Positions 25,330 to 38,189 of a stretch of DNA of 64,000 bases are shown in pieces. The notes under the pieces were generated by a model, which did no database searches, was not told where the DNA came from, and was given only the letters and a program-made list of their open reading frames with translations. The stretch's first letter is position 1, and every line of letters begins with the position of its first letter. This DNA comes from Ecdyonurus torrentis. Taxonomy: Eukaryota; Arthropoda; Insecta; Ephemeroptera; Heptageniidae. The position numbers and the translations under genes are program-made. The stretch is from positions 34,819,027-34,883,026 of the forward strand of contig OX439129.1 in NCBI GenBank assembly GCA_949318235.1, read 5' to 3'.

Positions 25330-26340
25330 TCAATTTTGAAATTGACAAAAACTTTATAGAGAAGAGAGAGAGAGAGAAAGTATACATAACTCTTCAGAAT
25401 AACTTCCTTACAAGTATATAAAACCTTATATTCATATAAGAATCGGAAATAGTGTCAAATTTACAATAAAACCTTTTCAGTGAACAAATCTGTGGTTTGA
25501 AGAAGTCTTCAATTTCTTACTTGTTAGACTTATCATTTTATTATATACAGTAGTAATATTGACAACATTTAATATTTACGTTTATGTTTTTGAATGATTG
25601 ATTCCTATCACGAACTGTTTACTGTATAAATATCAGTTGAATTATACAAAATATTCTGCAGCAAATTGTTGTTTGTTTTTTTTCATTCAAATTAAAAATT
25701 TACCAATCTTATTACAATACAGTAATGTGAATGAAAATCAGTAATGATAATAATAATAAAAAATAATAATAATAAACAATTTTATCTCTCAAAATTTAAA
25801 ATAAAAAATTAAATTAAAATGTGTTATTTTTTATAATAACATTACGTAACAGCGTTTTTATGTTAAACAAATGTAAAATAATGATTATACTTGTATGTTG
25901 TTTATTGCCTCAAACGTTTGTATATATTTAAAAAATAAAAACCAAGCCGGTGAACGATTTATAATTAAAAGCCACATATCTCCCTTCCCCACACTATATT
26001 TTAATGAAATTCTGTGAGAAATTATCACCTGAATGACTCAAAGACTCAATCTACAAATTAAACTTCTAGTTAATTGTAATAAACAAAAGTAGTTTTTATT
26101 GCCTTAAACCATTAAACATTTTTTTTTATTATTAATATGTATAAATAAGAAACTTATTATTTAGTAATGCAATCTTGATTTCTTTTAAGTATATAGAATA
26201 ATTATTATACATTAAAACAGGTTTTATATTTTTAAAAAAAGGGTAATTTAAATACACTTATTGATTACATAATGTTTTTGTTTTAATGAATTATCTTGAT
26301 AATGTAATTAGAATTGCAGTAATAAGCTTCTCGTGACTTA
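25330..26340. other. A+T-rich intronic spacer
   Basis: Nothing recognisable beyond short homopolymers and (AATAAT)-type runs near 25748-25780. Confidence 0.6.
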
Positions 26341-26354
26341 AATTGTATACTAGG

Positions 26355-26486
<132 letters not shown>

Positions 26487-27049
26487 CGACGCTGGTCAAA
26501 CTTAATATTTAATTCATGAGATGTCTTTGTGATATCACATCAAGTTACTCTGTCTATTTTCTTGCGAGATCAAAAACAACTCTCTTCTGCTTATATACAT
26601 ATTATAAAAATTTTACCTACGGGGTATAAAAACTTCTCTTCTTTTTTTTCTCTCTCCTTTTTCATCTTGTTTTATACTATACATAGAAAAAAAATAATAA
26701 GCGATTCATTTATTTGACCTTTTATTTCATGCATATATTTATGCATATGATATTTAAAACAACATGTTTTATTATTAAAATATACATATTATATAAAAAA
26801 ATGACAACAACAAAAATGTATAATTATAATAGGTTGTAATTTTTTATGATAATACCAAGAATGTCTATTATAATACTTATTTTATCATTCGTAATAATAA
26901 AAAAAAAGAAAAGAAAGAAAGAAAATGTAATTATCATATTTGTTAGAAGTCATTATAATATTCATTTTTGTGACGTCAACTTTTTATACTAATATATATT
27001 ACGCTACAGATAATTATTTTATATCACGAAAAAAGAAGAAGAAAAGAGG

Positions 27050-27183
27050 GGGGTAGAATGAGAGAAAGAGAGAGAGAGAGAGAATTTTACCAATAAAAAT
27101 TACGTTCCCCTTCATTTCTGTGTTAATTTCCTTTCGCCCCCGCCGCCCTATTTCTCTTTTCGCCTTTAGCTTTTGTATACTTG

Positions 27184-27221
<38 letters not shown>

Positions 27222-27600
27222 TCTTTCTCTTTCGTCGTTATACACTAATTCTGTTCATTATTGCTCAGCACGCGGGCCCTAACACAACACCATAGATAAG
27301 AACTCAAAAACTTGTATATGTTTTTATATATACTCGCAACTTCTCTCACTATATACATACATACATATACATACATACAAAACCGCTGCATGTATAAGTA
27401 AATTACGCCATTAAACAGCCTCACTCAATCTGCACAGCCAAATTTTCCCATTTCATTTTGCTTTTATGTGTTTTTCTCTCTCACTCACTCTCTTTTCTCT
27501 CGGACTCTAACTTTTACAAATAAACAAGTGCCAAGCGGTACGCGAGTTGAGAGAGAGAGAGAGAGGTGGTGAGATTATACCATACAAACCGTGTAGTTCA
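27050..27600. other. Mixed GA/CT tracts and moderately complex sequence
   Basis: GA tract near 27066-27083, CT tract 27187-27216, and complex stretches 27110-27180, 27255-27300 and 27520-27610 (GTGCCAAGCGGTACGCGAGT). Possible weak regulatory content; no gene. Confidence 0.4.
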
Positions 27601-28047
27601 TTCGCGCTTTATGCCGCATGTCGAATTGTAGTTACATTTAAAACCCTTTTTTTTTATGTATACAGTATATACATATAATATAAAATCTCCCTTCCACATC
27701 GTATAACGTCAATTGTAAGTCTTAATATAATCTTTTATTATATAGTTACTAACAATAATTTTAATCTCCTCACAATAATGTAAGCGTGGTATAGTAGATT
27801 GCATTTTGTTTTTCTTTACGAGTGTAAAATAAAACCTTTCCTTCAGAAAACTATGGTTTTAATTTAAAACTATTTAAAAACTGTTAAATATTATATATAA
27901 TTATCTCACGTCTAAGGTAATTGCTTCCAGATGATTTGATTTGGATTTGTCAGAAAAGACCAGTTAATACTGGAAGTTGCTACATATTCACATAGTCACA
28001 TATTCTAAAATGAATTGAAATTCTTGTAAAAAAAAATCGTTTTAGTT

Positions 28048-28185
28048 AATCCACAATACGGCGTCGTTATGATAGCAGGCATGCGGCTCTGATGTCCCCT
28101 TGTTGGGGCGGCAACCAGTTGAACGTCACTATGTCGCGGGTTGCCGATACTCAGAATTGTGCGCTGCAATGGGAAAGCTTTTTTT
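28048..28185. other. Complex block able to form nested stems
   Basis: An outer pair CACAAT (28052-28057) and ATTGTG (28156-28161) encloses a perfect 8-base pair CGGCAACC (28109-28116) and GGTTGCCG (28139-28146), plus a small CCCC-loop-GGGG hairpin near 28097-28108. It stands out from the A+T desert by composition. It could be a structured RNA, a regulatory element or a transposon fragment; I cannot tell which. Confidence 0.3.
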
Positions 28186-28189
28186 TTTT

Positions 28190-29760
28190 TTTAACTGCGT
28201 AAGATTAAATTCTTTAAATCCGATACATTTATCGGTGCATGGCTTAAAATAATTCAATATTCATTAATACAAGTATAAAATAATTATTAACCCGAAGCAA
28301 GAAAAATATATATAAATATATAGTACATTGCTCTCCTTTATTTTCTATAACTATTTGAATAAAATAAATTGTTTTTAATAAATAAATAAATATTCCAATT
28401 ACAATATTATTATTTTATATTAAAACAAACTAAACTGATTGAATTTATAACACAAATTATGAATAAAATTTTTGTACTTAGTCAGATTTATATAATATAT
28501 AAATAATTCATTATCATTTTAAAATTACGTTTACAAACAATTAAAAATAATATATATAATTAAAAATGTATGTATAATTGATGATCATTCAAATATTTTA
28601 AAAACAGATTTAAAATTACAATAAGATATATTTATAAATAAAAAAAGGAATTATATATATGAAAATAATTCTTATTATTACTATTAATTTTATTTAACTC
28701 TGCACGTATGTAATAATAATAATCTTTAATAATAGATAAGAACTGAAGGACCGTGTAAAATCTAATGTAACGGACACACGCTATTCACAAATGTAAAAAT
28801 ATATAAATATAATTTTATTATACTTTTGTTTATATACAAATCGTTAAATAATAATAAAAAACTATCTTTATAATATAATAATATTTTATAATATAAGCAA
28901 TGGTTATTACGTATAATGTTAATATTATTGCCGGTTACTGCAAATGTATATAAATGTCATAATATTGCAGTATAGAAAAAAGCAGTTGTGTACAATAATA
29001 ATTAGAACCACGCAAACAAAAACGGACAAGCAAAAGCAGGCTATGATTCGTCTATATACCTTTTATATTATATGCATGCATTTCAAATGTTGCCTTGCGG
29101 TGCAATTTAAATGCAACCAAGCTAATGATAAAGCATAAAGAAAAAAATGTATAAAAGTCAGTAATTATTTGTATTATGATTATTTTATGAAGTTAATATA
29201 CTTCTAATAAAAAAAACTGGTTTGTAAATAAGTAATAATTTCATAATATATATAGAAGATTAGAGTTTTAACTTAAAAAATTATTTATTATATTATAGTG
29301 AATAGTAGATAATAATTTTAAATTCCTAATGATAATTTTAACTAGTTTTGCTTTCAAATATTACACATATAGCAATTTAAATTAATTGATCATTAATTTA
29401 ATCGATCAATATTATTATTATATTGTATCATATTTCTATATGTATTATACTATATATGTACATGTACATATTTTTATTATTTTCTCTATAATATAACTTA
29501 TATTTTAACATAGCAAAAAGCTTATTATTATTATTAACCATAATCAGTTAGGATTAAATACCATAATATAACACACATATTATATATAAAATATTATATA
29601 ATATTATATTGAGCTTTCTAATAAATATATGATAAAAACCTAAATAATAATGCTTATGTTTCTATATTATTATTATTATACTGAATGCTATATAATATAT
29701 ATACTATATGTAGTACTATTTGAATTATTATCGTTAGCCACTAGTTAGTAATTTGAAACT

Positions 29761-29810
<50 letters not shown>

Positions 29811-30430
29811 TAACTAATACTGTATTTAATTAGGGCAATGGCAACGGTATGTATATGTATAATATATATTGCAATATAGGTATAAATGTGTGTATATATA
29901 TGTAACAATGTTGATAATGTAATTCTATGTTTTACTTGATGAATTATGTTGATGGTTTATGTACAATTGAATATTCCAGATCACTTACTGTGGATTCGTC
30001 AGCTGTTGCACATGCATATAAACATGCATCATTATACATATAAATATATATTATATACGTTATATAATACACAATCAACAATATTATATGATAGCAAGGC
30101 GGAGTTACATAGATAATAACACATGTATATATCATTCATTTTATATACATATATAAAGACAATGAAATATACGCACTTAGAGTAATTTCAATTCTTATTA
30201 TATATTAAATTTTTTAAATTATAGTTATAATGTGATATATTCTTATATCATATCCACGGTGATCATATCATTATAATATGAAAATTTTGTGGTTATATAT
30301 AAATATATTATATTAAAAAAAAACATTCGGGTATATGAATAAAATATAAATTAATCAGTACGTATTGAGTATTGTTTACATAATTTATTCGTTTTTTTCT
30401 GCTTGTATAATGTATAAAAAAAACTTCATT
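28190..30430. other. A+T-rich intronic desert
   Basis: No gene. (AT)n at about 29764-29809; otherwise A+T-rich DNA without structure that I recognise. Confidence 0.6.
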
Positions 30431-30449
30431 CAAGTCTTGTTCAGGGAAT

Positions 30450-30452
<3 letters not shown>

Positions 30453-30489
<37 letters not shown>

Positions 30490-30909
30490 TTATATATACA
30501 CATACACTTTAATGTATTCTTATATACAAAGATGACGATAGTTTTCTTCTTGTGAATATGTAAATGAGTACAAGGGAAATTTTTGTGAACAGTTCACTTC
30601 TAGACTCCTTTTTTATGTATAATATATATTTCTCTATTCTTTCCTTATTTTTAACGAATTTATAAGTAGAATTATATTATTGAGTTATATAAAATGCGTA
30701 TAGGTCAAGAGTGTCCATAAGTGCGCAGCTGTGGTTATGCAAAACAATAAAAATGTGCTGCGATCTTAATTGAGCGCTCAGGCGGATTAATTTTTATAAT
30801 TTTACCTCTTTCTCTCTCTCTCTCTGTCTCTCTCTCTCTCTCTCGATATACAATATAATATATATATAGCATTATATCGTATACAAAAAGTGCTTATAGA
30901 TTATGTAAA

Positions 30910-30973
<64 letters not shown>
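30453..30973. repeat. GA, CT and AT microsatellites around a complex island
   Basis: (GA)n at 30453-30485, CT-rich 30808-30843 and (AT)n at about 30910-30973 surround the island described at 30700-30800. Confidence 0.85.
30700..30800. promoter_or_regulatory. Candidate enhancer with abutting RUNX and POU half sites
   Basis: TGTGGTT (30730-30736), a RUNX core, is directly followed by ATGCAAAA (30737-30744), a one-mismatch octamer. GAGCGCTC and GGCGGATTAATTTTTATAAT (homeodomain cores) follow within 60 bases. The block is complex while its flanks are simple. Enhancer function is inferred. Confidence 0.35.
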
Positions 30974-30981
<8 letters not shown>

Positions 30982-31279
30982 ATATTATATCTATATATAT
31001 GAATATATAAAAAGCTCATTCAATTTAACGATAGTATTATATAAATATAATATTATAGAGTTTGAAATTGCATATAGTGTGCTAATCTTGTTAATGTTAC
31101 TCAAATGTCTATGTTATTTGAATTGTAATATAAAAAGCATATAATATAAATTTATAATAATAATAATTCTAGTTTATTTTATTAATGATGAATTTTATTA
31201 TTATACAGTTCTCATTTTTATTCTCATTTTACTTTTCATAAATTTTTATAATGTATTTTCTGAATGGGCAATAATGAAG

Positions 31280-31280
31280 C

Positions 31281-31326
<46 letters not shown>
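31280..31326. repeat. (GA)n microsatellite
   Basis: Pure GA dinucleotides. Confidence 0.95.
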
Positions 31327-31331
<5 letters not shown>

Positions 31332-31534
31332 CCATATATTATTATATATTAAAAATGTGACGCTTGGACATTGTAAAATATACAATATTACTGTGTGAAC
31401 ATAATATTTCAAATCGTTGCTCTGACTGTTCATAAACAATTATTTGAACGCAAACGAAATGAAACAGTGGAACATATATAACAAACAGGGTGTTTAGGTG
31501 CACATTTTGTGCTTCTCTCTCCAACTCCCTTTCC

Positions 31535-31670
31535 CTCCCCCGCCGAATTCATCATCATCAGCAGGCCAAGTCATTACGGCGGCCGTGATAATTAATTACC
31601 CGCCCCCTACCGCGCCCGCCAGCCCGGACCGTCAGTGTGCGAGGTTGCTGTTGCTGCGAGCACAGAGAGA
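31535..31670. promoter_or_regulatory. GC-rich island with homeodomain palindrome
   Basis: Contains CATTACGGCGGCCGTGATAA followed by TTAATTACCCGCCCC, then a CpG-rich run. The palindrome TAATTAATTA-like core at about 31587-31597 is a paired homeodomain site. It is directly followed by a long GA tract. Candidate regulatory module. Confidence 0.35.
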
Positions 31671-31707
31671 GAGTGAGAGTGAGAGAGAGTCTCGTCACGT
31701 CGCATGT

Positions 31708-31710
<3 letters not shown>

Positions 31711-31803
<93 letters not shown>
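31711..31803. repeat. Long (GA)n microsatellite
   Basis: About 93 bases of uninterrupted GA. It is flanked on both sides by complex islands (31535-31670 and 31804-31890); the right one contains GGCGTTAATTGAGTGATAGG and TGATTCATCGCATCAA. Confidence 0.95.
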
Positions 31804-31805
<2 letters not shown>

Positions 31806-31979
31806 GCGGCTCATTTGGTTGAATCAGGCGTTAATTGAGTGATAGGTGATTCATCGCATCAAATTCGAACTGTGAATATCCCCATACCTCGATAACACTC
31901 ACTCTCTCTGCGCTTTTTTTTATATTATTATATATTTTTTAACTCTAACTTTTTTTTATCGAATAAAACACTATGTACT

Positions 31980-32350
31980 TTTAAAATGAAATGGAAAATT
32001 TTCGCACGGCGAGTGGAGGGTTCGGTAACTGATTTGAAAACACAAAGCAACCTCATTTCACTATTGAAAGGGTTACACTGTAATATAAAAAAAAGAGAAA
32101 AAAAAACTAAAGAGAGAAAGGGGCGAGAGAGTTTAAAATAAAAAAGAACTGTAGAGAGGGGGTGGCATCCACCACGTTGGGCGATTGGCGAGCAAGAGGG
32201 TTTTATAATATAAAAATGTCAGAGAGGGTGAGTCAGGACATAATTATGTTAATGAGTTTTGGCTGACGTTTATTTAGGGGTGCTTGGTAGCGAGAGCAAG
32301 CGAAAGAGGAGGTATAGAGGGTGAGAGGGGGTGGCGAATAAAAAAGGGTA
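31980..32350. other. Purine-rich moderately complex stretch
   Basis: Contains TTTTCGCACGGCGAGTGGAG, then several G/A-rich blocks including GAGGGGGTGGC. No gene. Possible regulatory content; low certainty. Confidence 0.3.
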
Positions 32351-32461
32351 AAGTTTCGAACGATTCATCAGAAGCAAACTTTTCATATTTATTCATCTAA
32401 TTTAATATAACCTACTGATGAGTAATGATAATAAAAACTTATTAAAAATATAAAAAAGAAG

Positions 32462-32512
32462 GAGAAGTAGAAGTAGAAGTAGAAGTAAAAGGAGTAGGAG
32501 GAGAAAAAGAGG
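32462..32512. repeat. (AGAAGT)n short tandem repeat
   Basis: Four to five imperfect copies of a six-base purine-rich unit. Confidence 0.8.
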
Positions 32513-32714
32513 AAATTTTTTAATTAAATGTAAAACACTATTTACATTAATTTAAATTTTAAGTTAAGTTTTCTATTTAATATTTTGTATAATTTTTCTT
32601 TTCATTTTGAGTGTGATGCGCTTGCTCACTTTTTTTTTTTTTTTTTTTTTCCTTCTTCTTTTATTATTATTGTTGTGTACTCTCGTATATAGTAGAGTAA
32701 GTTTAATTAGATGA

Positions 32715-32850
32715 AGAGTCCACCACATGCATGATTGGCGGCCACCCCTGCAGCGGGGCTCGCACTTACTCAGTCAGCGGGCACGCGGCCAGCAACCTGC
32801 ACTTGCCCCCCACACACAACAACCCCCCGCTTTGAGTCACCACGCAAAAT
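32715..32850. promoter_or_regulatory. GC-rich island with a short non-repetitive open frame
   Basis: GC-rich block. ATG at 32731 opens 34 codons (MIGGHPCSGARTYSVSGHAA, then SNLHLPPTHNNPPL) ending at TGA 32833-32835. The frame is open upstream only to 32707, and no good donor follows it, so it does not join the POU2 gene. The opposite strand holds a GTAAGTG donor-like word. More probably a conserved non-coding element than an exon. Confidence 0.25.
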
Positions 32851-33228
32851 TCACAAATCCCTATATAACATTCACGTATCTTTGTTTATTTTATTTGTTT
32901 TTATATTATAAACATAATCGTCATCAAAAGTTATTATTATAAATACTAAGCGTAAAAATCAACAATCATCTGAATAATAAATCATACACGTGTTCATAAT
33001 ATATCATTTTCATATTTAAAAAATTACTATTATTAATGACACATTTTTTTTTTATTTCAAGCCTTTAAATATTTTTTTTTATTGTAAGCTCTTTTTATTA
33101 AAAAAAATTAAAAATGAGAGTAAGTGTAATTAATTATAGCAGTCAAAAATTATAATTAGTAGATTTTTTAAATAGATAAATTCAAAAAAAATATTAAACA
33201 ACTATAACAACATATATAATATTATCCT

Positions 33229-33230
<2 letters not shown>

Positions 33231-33308
<78 letters not shown>

Positions 33309-33393
33309 ATTATTATAATTGTATGTATTTAGCTTTTTAGTTTTGTATATAGTTAGATATATATATTATGTAAGTTTAGTTTTGTAAGGCATG

Positions 33394-33418
<25 letters not shown>
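33231..33418. repeat. Two CT microsatellites
   Basis: (CT)n at 33231-33300 and 33392-33418, followed by a complex stretch 33420-33600 that includes GGTTGATCGATCGTTCGTCC. Confidence 0.95.
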
Positions 33419-33425
<7 letters not shown>

Positions 33426-34083
33426 TCTCGTGAAGCGTCATGCAAAGTAGAAAGTAAATAGTAAGGGTTAGAGAGGGTGGAGGAGGTAGAGGGGGTTGAG
33501 AAGGGAAATCTAATAACTGTTGTAACGTTGGTTGATCGATCGTTCGTCCAAGTCGAGTGTCCAAGCTTTGCTACTGAAGGTAATTAGGCCGCGCTGTAAT
33601 GATGATGATGTTGATGATTTTAACCCATAATGAGCAAAACTTACCCTATACACTCACTCTCTTTCTCTCTTGACAAGTACAATTTTATCGTTTTCAATAA
33701 TAATATATAACAAAATATAATATTAAAAATAATAATATATAATTTTTTATTATATTTTATATAAAATATATGAAAAAAAAAAGTATTATAAAAATTAATG
33801 TTATTAATAATATTCACCATTTGATTATAATAAATAATGAAAAATTATTTAAAATTTATTATTATATCTCCCTGTTATTTAAAATTATACTATATATACA
33901 AAAAAAAATGTTATTAACATTATTATTTATTTTCATTTTTATATTTTTTAGTTGTTACACATCATATAATAATATTATATGTTTAAAAAAAATTGTATAC
34001 GAGTATATAGAAAAATATGAGACTTAAATATATATATAACGTGTGCTATATAATATAAAAAGAGAATAGAGAGAGAAAGGGAC

Positions 34084-34086
<3 letters not shown>

Positions 34087-34125
<39 letters not shown>

Positions 34126-34231
34126 ATAGGGATGTTAAAATTATATATAAGGGTAGCTCATATTATGACAAGGTTTATGCACATTTGTTATTGCCAGTTT
34201 TGGTCACTGAAATTCAACCCCAGTTTCATAT

Positions 34232-34290
<59 letters not shown>
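34087..34290. repeat. GA and AT microsatellites
   Basis: (GA)n at about 34087-34121 and (AT)n at about 34236-34290. Confidence 0.9.
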
Positions 34291-34297
<7 letters not shown>

Positions 34298-34389
34298 TTT
34301 TTCTGTTCGCAAAAAAACAAAAAAAAAAAAAAAATGCCACTCGAGTCGGCGTCATTTTTATCAGCAGTGCTTTTGCTTGGCCTGCTTGA

Positions 34390-34500
34390 TGTTAGAGCTA
34401 GCTTCACATTATTCATGCCATGGTCTATAATTTTTAGCCGTAAAATAAATCATCATTATTAGTGTCCGGCTTGTGTTTGGCGTCAGCTGGGAGGGGCATC
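34390..34500. promoter_or_regulatory. Complex island in intron 2
   Basis: Includes TTTTTAGCCGTAAAATAAAT, CATCATTATTAGTGTCCGGC and TTGTGTTTGGCGTCAGCTGG. Non-repetitive in a simple background; candidate conserved non-coding element. Confidence 0.25.
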
Positions 34501-34961
34501 AGAGAAAAAAAAATAAAGGGGAAAATTAGATTGGTTTAAAATAGAAAAATTAGAGATGTGTGTTAAAAAAATTATTTTTAATGAAAATTTCATATTATAT
34601 TTGATTTTTTTTTTCTATTCTGTGAGCGCTGAAGTTTTAAATATTTTATTTGATAATATAAATGTTCGATTATATAAATGTCAAAATTGACAATTAAAAA
34701 AATATATACATGTATATACTTAAAATATTATATACAAAAAATAAATTTTTATTCTTTACAATCTTTATTATTTATGTAATATAGAGGATTGAATGTTACA
34801 TATACAACGGGGCAAAAGTAATTATCTAGAACGGTCACCAGGGATAACTAGACTAAAATGTAGAACCCATTGGTTTTACCTTTATATATATATACATATA
34901 ATATATATAATATGAATATATATTTTTTAATGTCATTACATATTTTATGTATAGCTGTGCC

Positions 34962-34965
<4 letters not shown>

Positions 34966-35002
<37 letters not shown>
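34966..35002. repeat. (CT)n microsatellite
   Basis: Pure CT dinucleotides, directly left of the candidate enhancer at 35060-35285. Confidence 0.95.
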
Positions 35003-35006
<4 letters not shown>

Positions 35007-35059
35007 ATATGTACTTTTTTACAATAAATCTTAAAACATTTCATTTTTATATTTCACAA

Positions 35060-35285
35060 TAAATAGTAATAGCGGCGTCCATGCAGGATTAAAACCATAA
35101 AATATTATGCATAGAACTATACAATACAATTTCCACAAGCATTAATCCCGCCGCGGCTGCTGATATTATGTACATTAATTTTCTCTTATCAAAGCCAAGC
35201 AGCGAAATGTAATGTGGGAATATAAATGATGCACAAGTTATGTGCTTCAGTGTAAATACGATGCGGTTAACTTCTTTTTTATTTG
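35060..35285. promoter_or_regulatory. Candidate enhancer with Su(H) and K50 homeodomain sites
   Basis: TGTGGGAA at 35213-35220 matches the Su(H)/CSL consensus YGTGRGAA. GGATTA near 35087 and TAATCCCGCCGCGG near 35143-35156 carry Bicoid/Otx-type TAATCC cores. CTTATCAAAG combines GATA-like and TCF-like cores. This is one of the longest uniformly complex stretches in intron 2. Notch input to nub in appendages is known in flies, which makes the Su(H) site plausible, but function here is inference. Confidence 0.4.
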
Positions 35286-35289
35286 GAAA

Positions 35290-36020
35290 AAAAAAAGTTA
35301 GAGAGTGAGAGAGAAGGGGAAATTTAATATATAAAAGTAGAGAATATTTCTATATATACTTTTAATCTGATTCAAACAAAGAATTGTGTATTTTAGTGTA
35401 ATAAGCTTTTATTATTATTATTTTTATATATATTTAATTTTTTTTCACACTTCTCAATGTCCAGTATTTATTATTATTATTTATATTATATAGAAAAAAT
35501 ATAATCCTTATTATTATTCTTTTGATAGTTCTTTTCATTGTTATATACTTTTCAATTCTCTTTTTGTAATTTTTTTTCTTTTATTATATATCATTATTTT
35601 TTTAACTCAACTTTAACTTTCATGAGCTTCTGTGACAGTATGTTTACTTAAATATTCTTAACTTTTTTTTTTTTTTAGTATGAACAATGTTAAATTATAC
35701 ATATAAAGTTAAAATTCTTAACTTTATAGCTGACACATCAAAATGAGTATTTTACAAAATAATAATAATAATTATAATTATAATTATAATTTACCTCTCT
35801 TGAAAATAAGTTTTTGGACCAAACTAAGAATTTAAGTAAAAGTGAGTTTACTACTGGAGTTGCAAGAGTTCCGAATACGAGCTTACAGCAAAAGAGAGCT
35901 GCGGGTCTTGCCGCTAGAATCAATGTTACTTCGACCGTAAAACAAGTTAATATAACTTGTAATTATTATTATATACAATATTTTTATTTTATATATATAT
36001 TATATATTATATTATATACA
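35290..36020. other. A+T-rich intronic spacer with a moderately complex patch
   Basis: Mostly A+T-rich. 35795-35945 is more complex (AGAGTTCCGAATACGAGC and GCGGGTCTTGCCGCTAGAAT), with an open frame of no recognisable family. Confidence 0.4.
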
Positions 36021-36025
36021 AAGTT

Positions 36026-36096
<71 letters not shown>
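36026..36096. repeat. (CT)n microsatellite
   Basis: About 70 bases of uninterrupted CT. Confidence 0.95.
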
Positions 36097-36102
<6 letters not shown>

Positions 36103-36569
36103 AAGTTAACTTACTTTTAATGTCCGCAGAATGTTGTTGTTAATGTTTTATAATTAAAATAACTTATATAATTTATAAGATGGTTCATTTAGATTAAAAT
36201 AATATTTTTGTTATAAAAAAAACATTTTATTAAAAAATAAAAATTTTGAATTTTAATTTTTTTTAATAAGATTTTATTTTTATATACAAAAAAAAAAAGA
36301 AAGAAAAAAAAACAATCTTTAAGTTTTATCATTTTTTATTATTATAAAATATAAAAGAGCTGTATAGTATCTCTCATATTTTTTGTATTATATTCTTAAG
36401 TAATACGTACTTAGCACCTCCTGTATATTATGATGAAAGAATTATGAGTATGCTGTGCATTGTAATACTATACGTGTTCTATAAGAAGTATCTTATCAAA
36501 GAGAGAGAGAGAGAGAGAGAGAGAAGGGAGTATAATATAATATAAAAAAAGAGAGAAGGAAAGGATCAT

Positions 36570-36740
36570 AAAAGGTGAATAAAGAAAAGCGTGTGATTCA
36601 AGTAGATTTTGAAGTCACGTGAGATCGTCCAGTATCATGCAAAGTCAAGTACTGACCTTACGTTCATATATAATATAGCAAGGAAGTTTATACTCACAAG
36701 GTAGTACTCCAATTTAACACGTAATAAAGATGACAGTCAA
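36570..36740. other. Moderately complex stretch with E-box
   Basis: GAAGTCACGTGAGATCGTCC contains CACGTG. Otherwise nothing identifiable. Confidence 0.25.
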
Positions 36741-36771
36741 GGGAAAGAATAGTTTTGTCAAGATTATGGTA

Positions 36772-36803
<32 letters not shown>

Positions 36804-37154
36804 TAGCTCAATTCATATTGTATAAAATGTTCTTTTAAGAGTTTTTTTTCCTTCTTCTATAGACAGAAAATAAAGTGTCAGTCAGTGAGTCAAAATGACG
36901 ACATAATAAAAAAACAAAGAACAGTAGAAATAAAGGGTACACTCTATATTATATAATACTATATTTTATTTGATGGATAATATACCTTGATGATATTAAT
37001 TTTGTAGGTAATTCAGTTATATAAATATAAAATATATTATTTTCTGTTTCAATATTAAGGTGTAAGATTAGAAAAGTATATTAGAAAATGTAGGTTATAC
37101 TAAAATGATATTATTATTATATAAAAAGTTTGTTCAATTATAAATAGTGAATTA

Positions 37155-37255
37155 CCTCCTTTATGCGAGCGTCGTGGAGGAAAAGGGAGCTTGACCACCC
37201 CCATCCCCGACAGTATTGATCGAGTAAGGGAAGCGAGGGCGGCCAGAAATAAAGA
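37155..37255. promoter_or_regulatory. Complex island with a Gli/Ci-like site
   Basis: GACCACCCC at 37193-37201 differs by one base from the Gli/Ci consensus GACCACCCA. It lies in a CpG-containing block followed by a CT tract at 37259-37294. Candidate regulatory element. Confidence 0.3.
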
Positions 37256-37259
37256 GCTT

Positions 37260-37294
<35 letters not shown>

Positions 37295-38189
37295 TTACTC
37301 ATCGTAACCACCTCGAGTTTATATGCATGGACCCCACACTTTTGCTTTGCTACATATGTATGTAATACGTATGTATACCAAAAGAGAAAGACAAAGGCGC
37401 GATGACAGAGATAAAATAGACTGCTACCAATGTCTTTATAATAGACATATGACTATAATAATACACCATGCACAATTTACAATAATATTATTGCAAGACT
37501 ATACATGTGAAACTCGCAATTTTTACGTATATATATATAATAAAACAGCACAAAAGTTATTGTGTCTATAAAAAATCGTATTCTTCTTATATAATTAATT
37601 AGGAGAAACCTTATATTCTCTTAGTTCTTTTTATATAATATAATTAATAATTACATTGCATTTTTATTTACAAACACACACAAATGCTGTAATATATATT
37701 TTTTTTCTTCTAATAGACATCGAGTTGGTCTAGATAATATTTTATGTTATGTCTGCTCGACAATGAGATCACACGGAGAGTTTTTTTCTTCTTCTTTTTC
37801 TTTTTTTTTTTTTTTTTTTTTTCGCTCTCTATAGCATTTTTAGATCTATGAACTCATCAGTAATAATAAAACTCAAAAATACTCTTAATCTTTGTATATC
37901 TACGCATCTTAATATATAAGTTAAAAATATGATGAGGAAAATTTTTGCTTTAAATTATGCAAAAGTATATAAAAAAAAATCAATACTATACTAATTTAAA
38001 TAATTTTGAAATTGGAAAATACAGAATAAATCATGATGTAGTCTATCTGATTAAAAGTAATTATAATTTGAATAATAATTTTGCATAAAGTAATTGAAGT
38101 TAGCGGTAAACAAAATGAAAAAAAAGAAGTTAATATTCTCTCTCTCTCTCTCTCTCTTCTCTTCTTTCGTTTGTTCGTCCCCATGTGAT

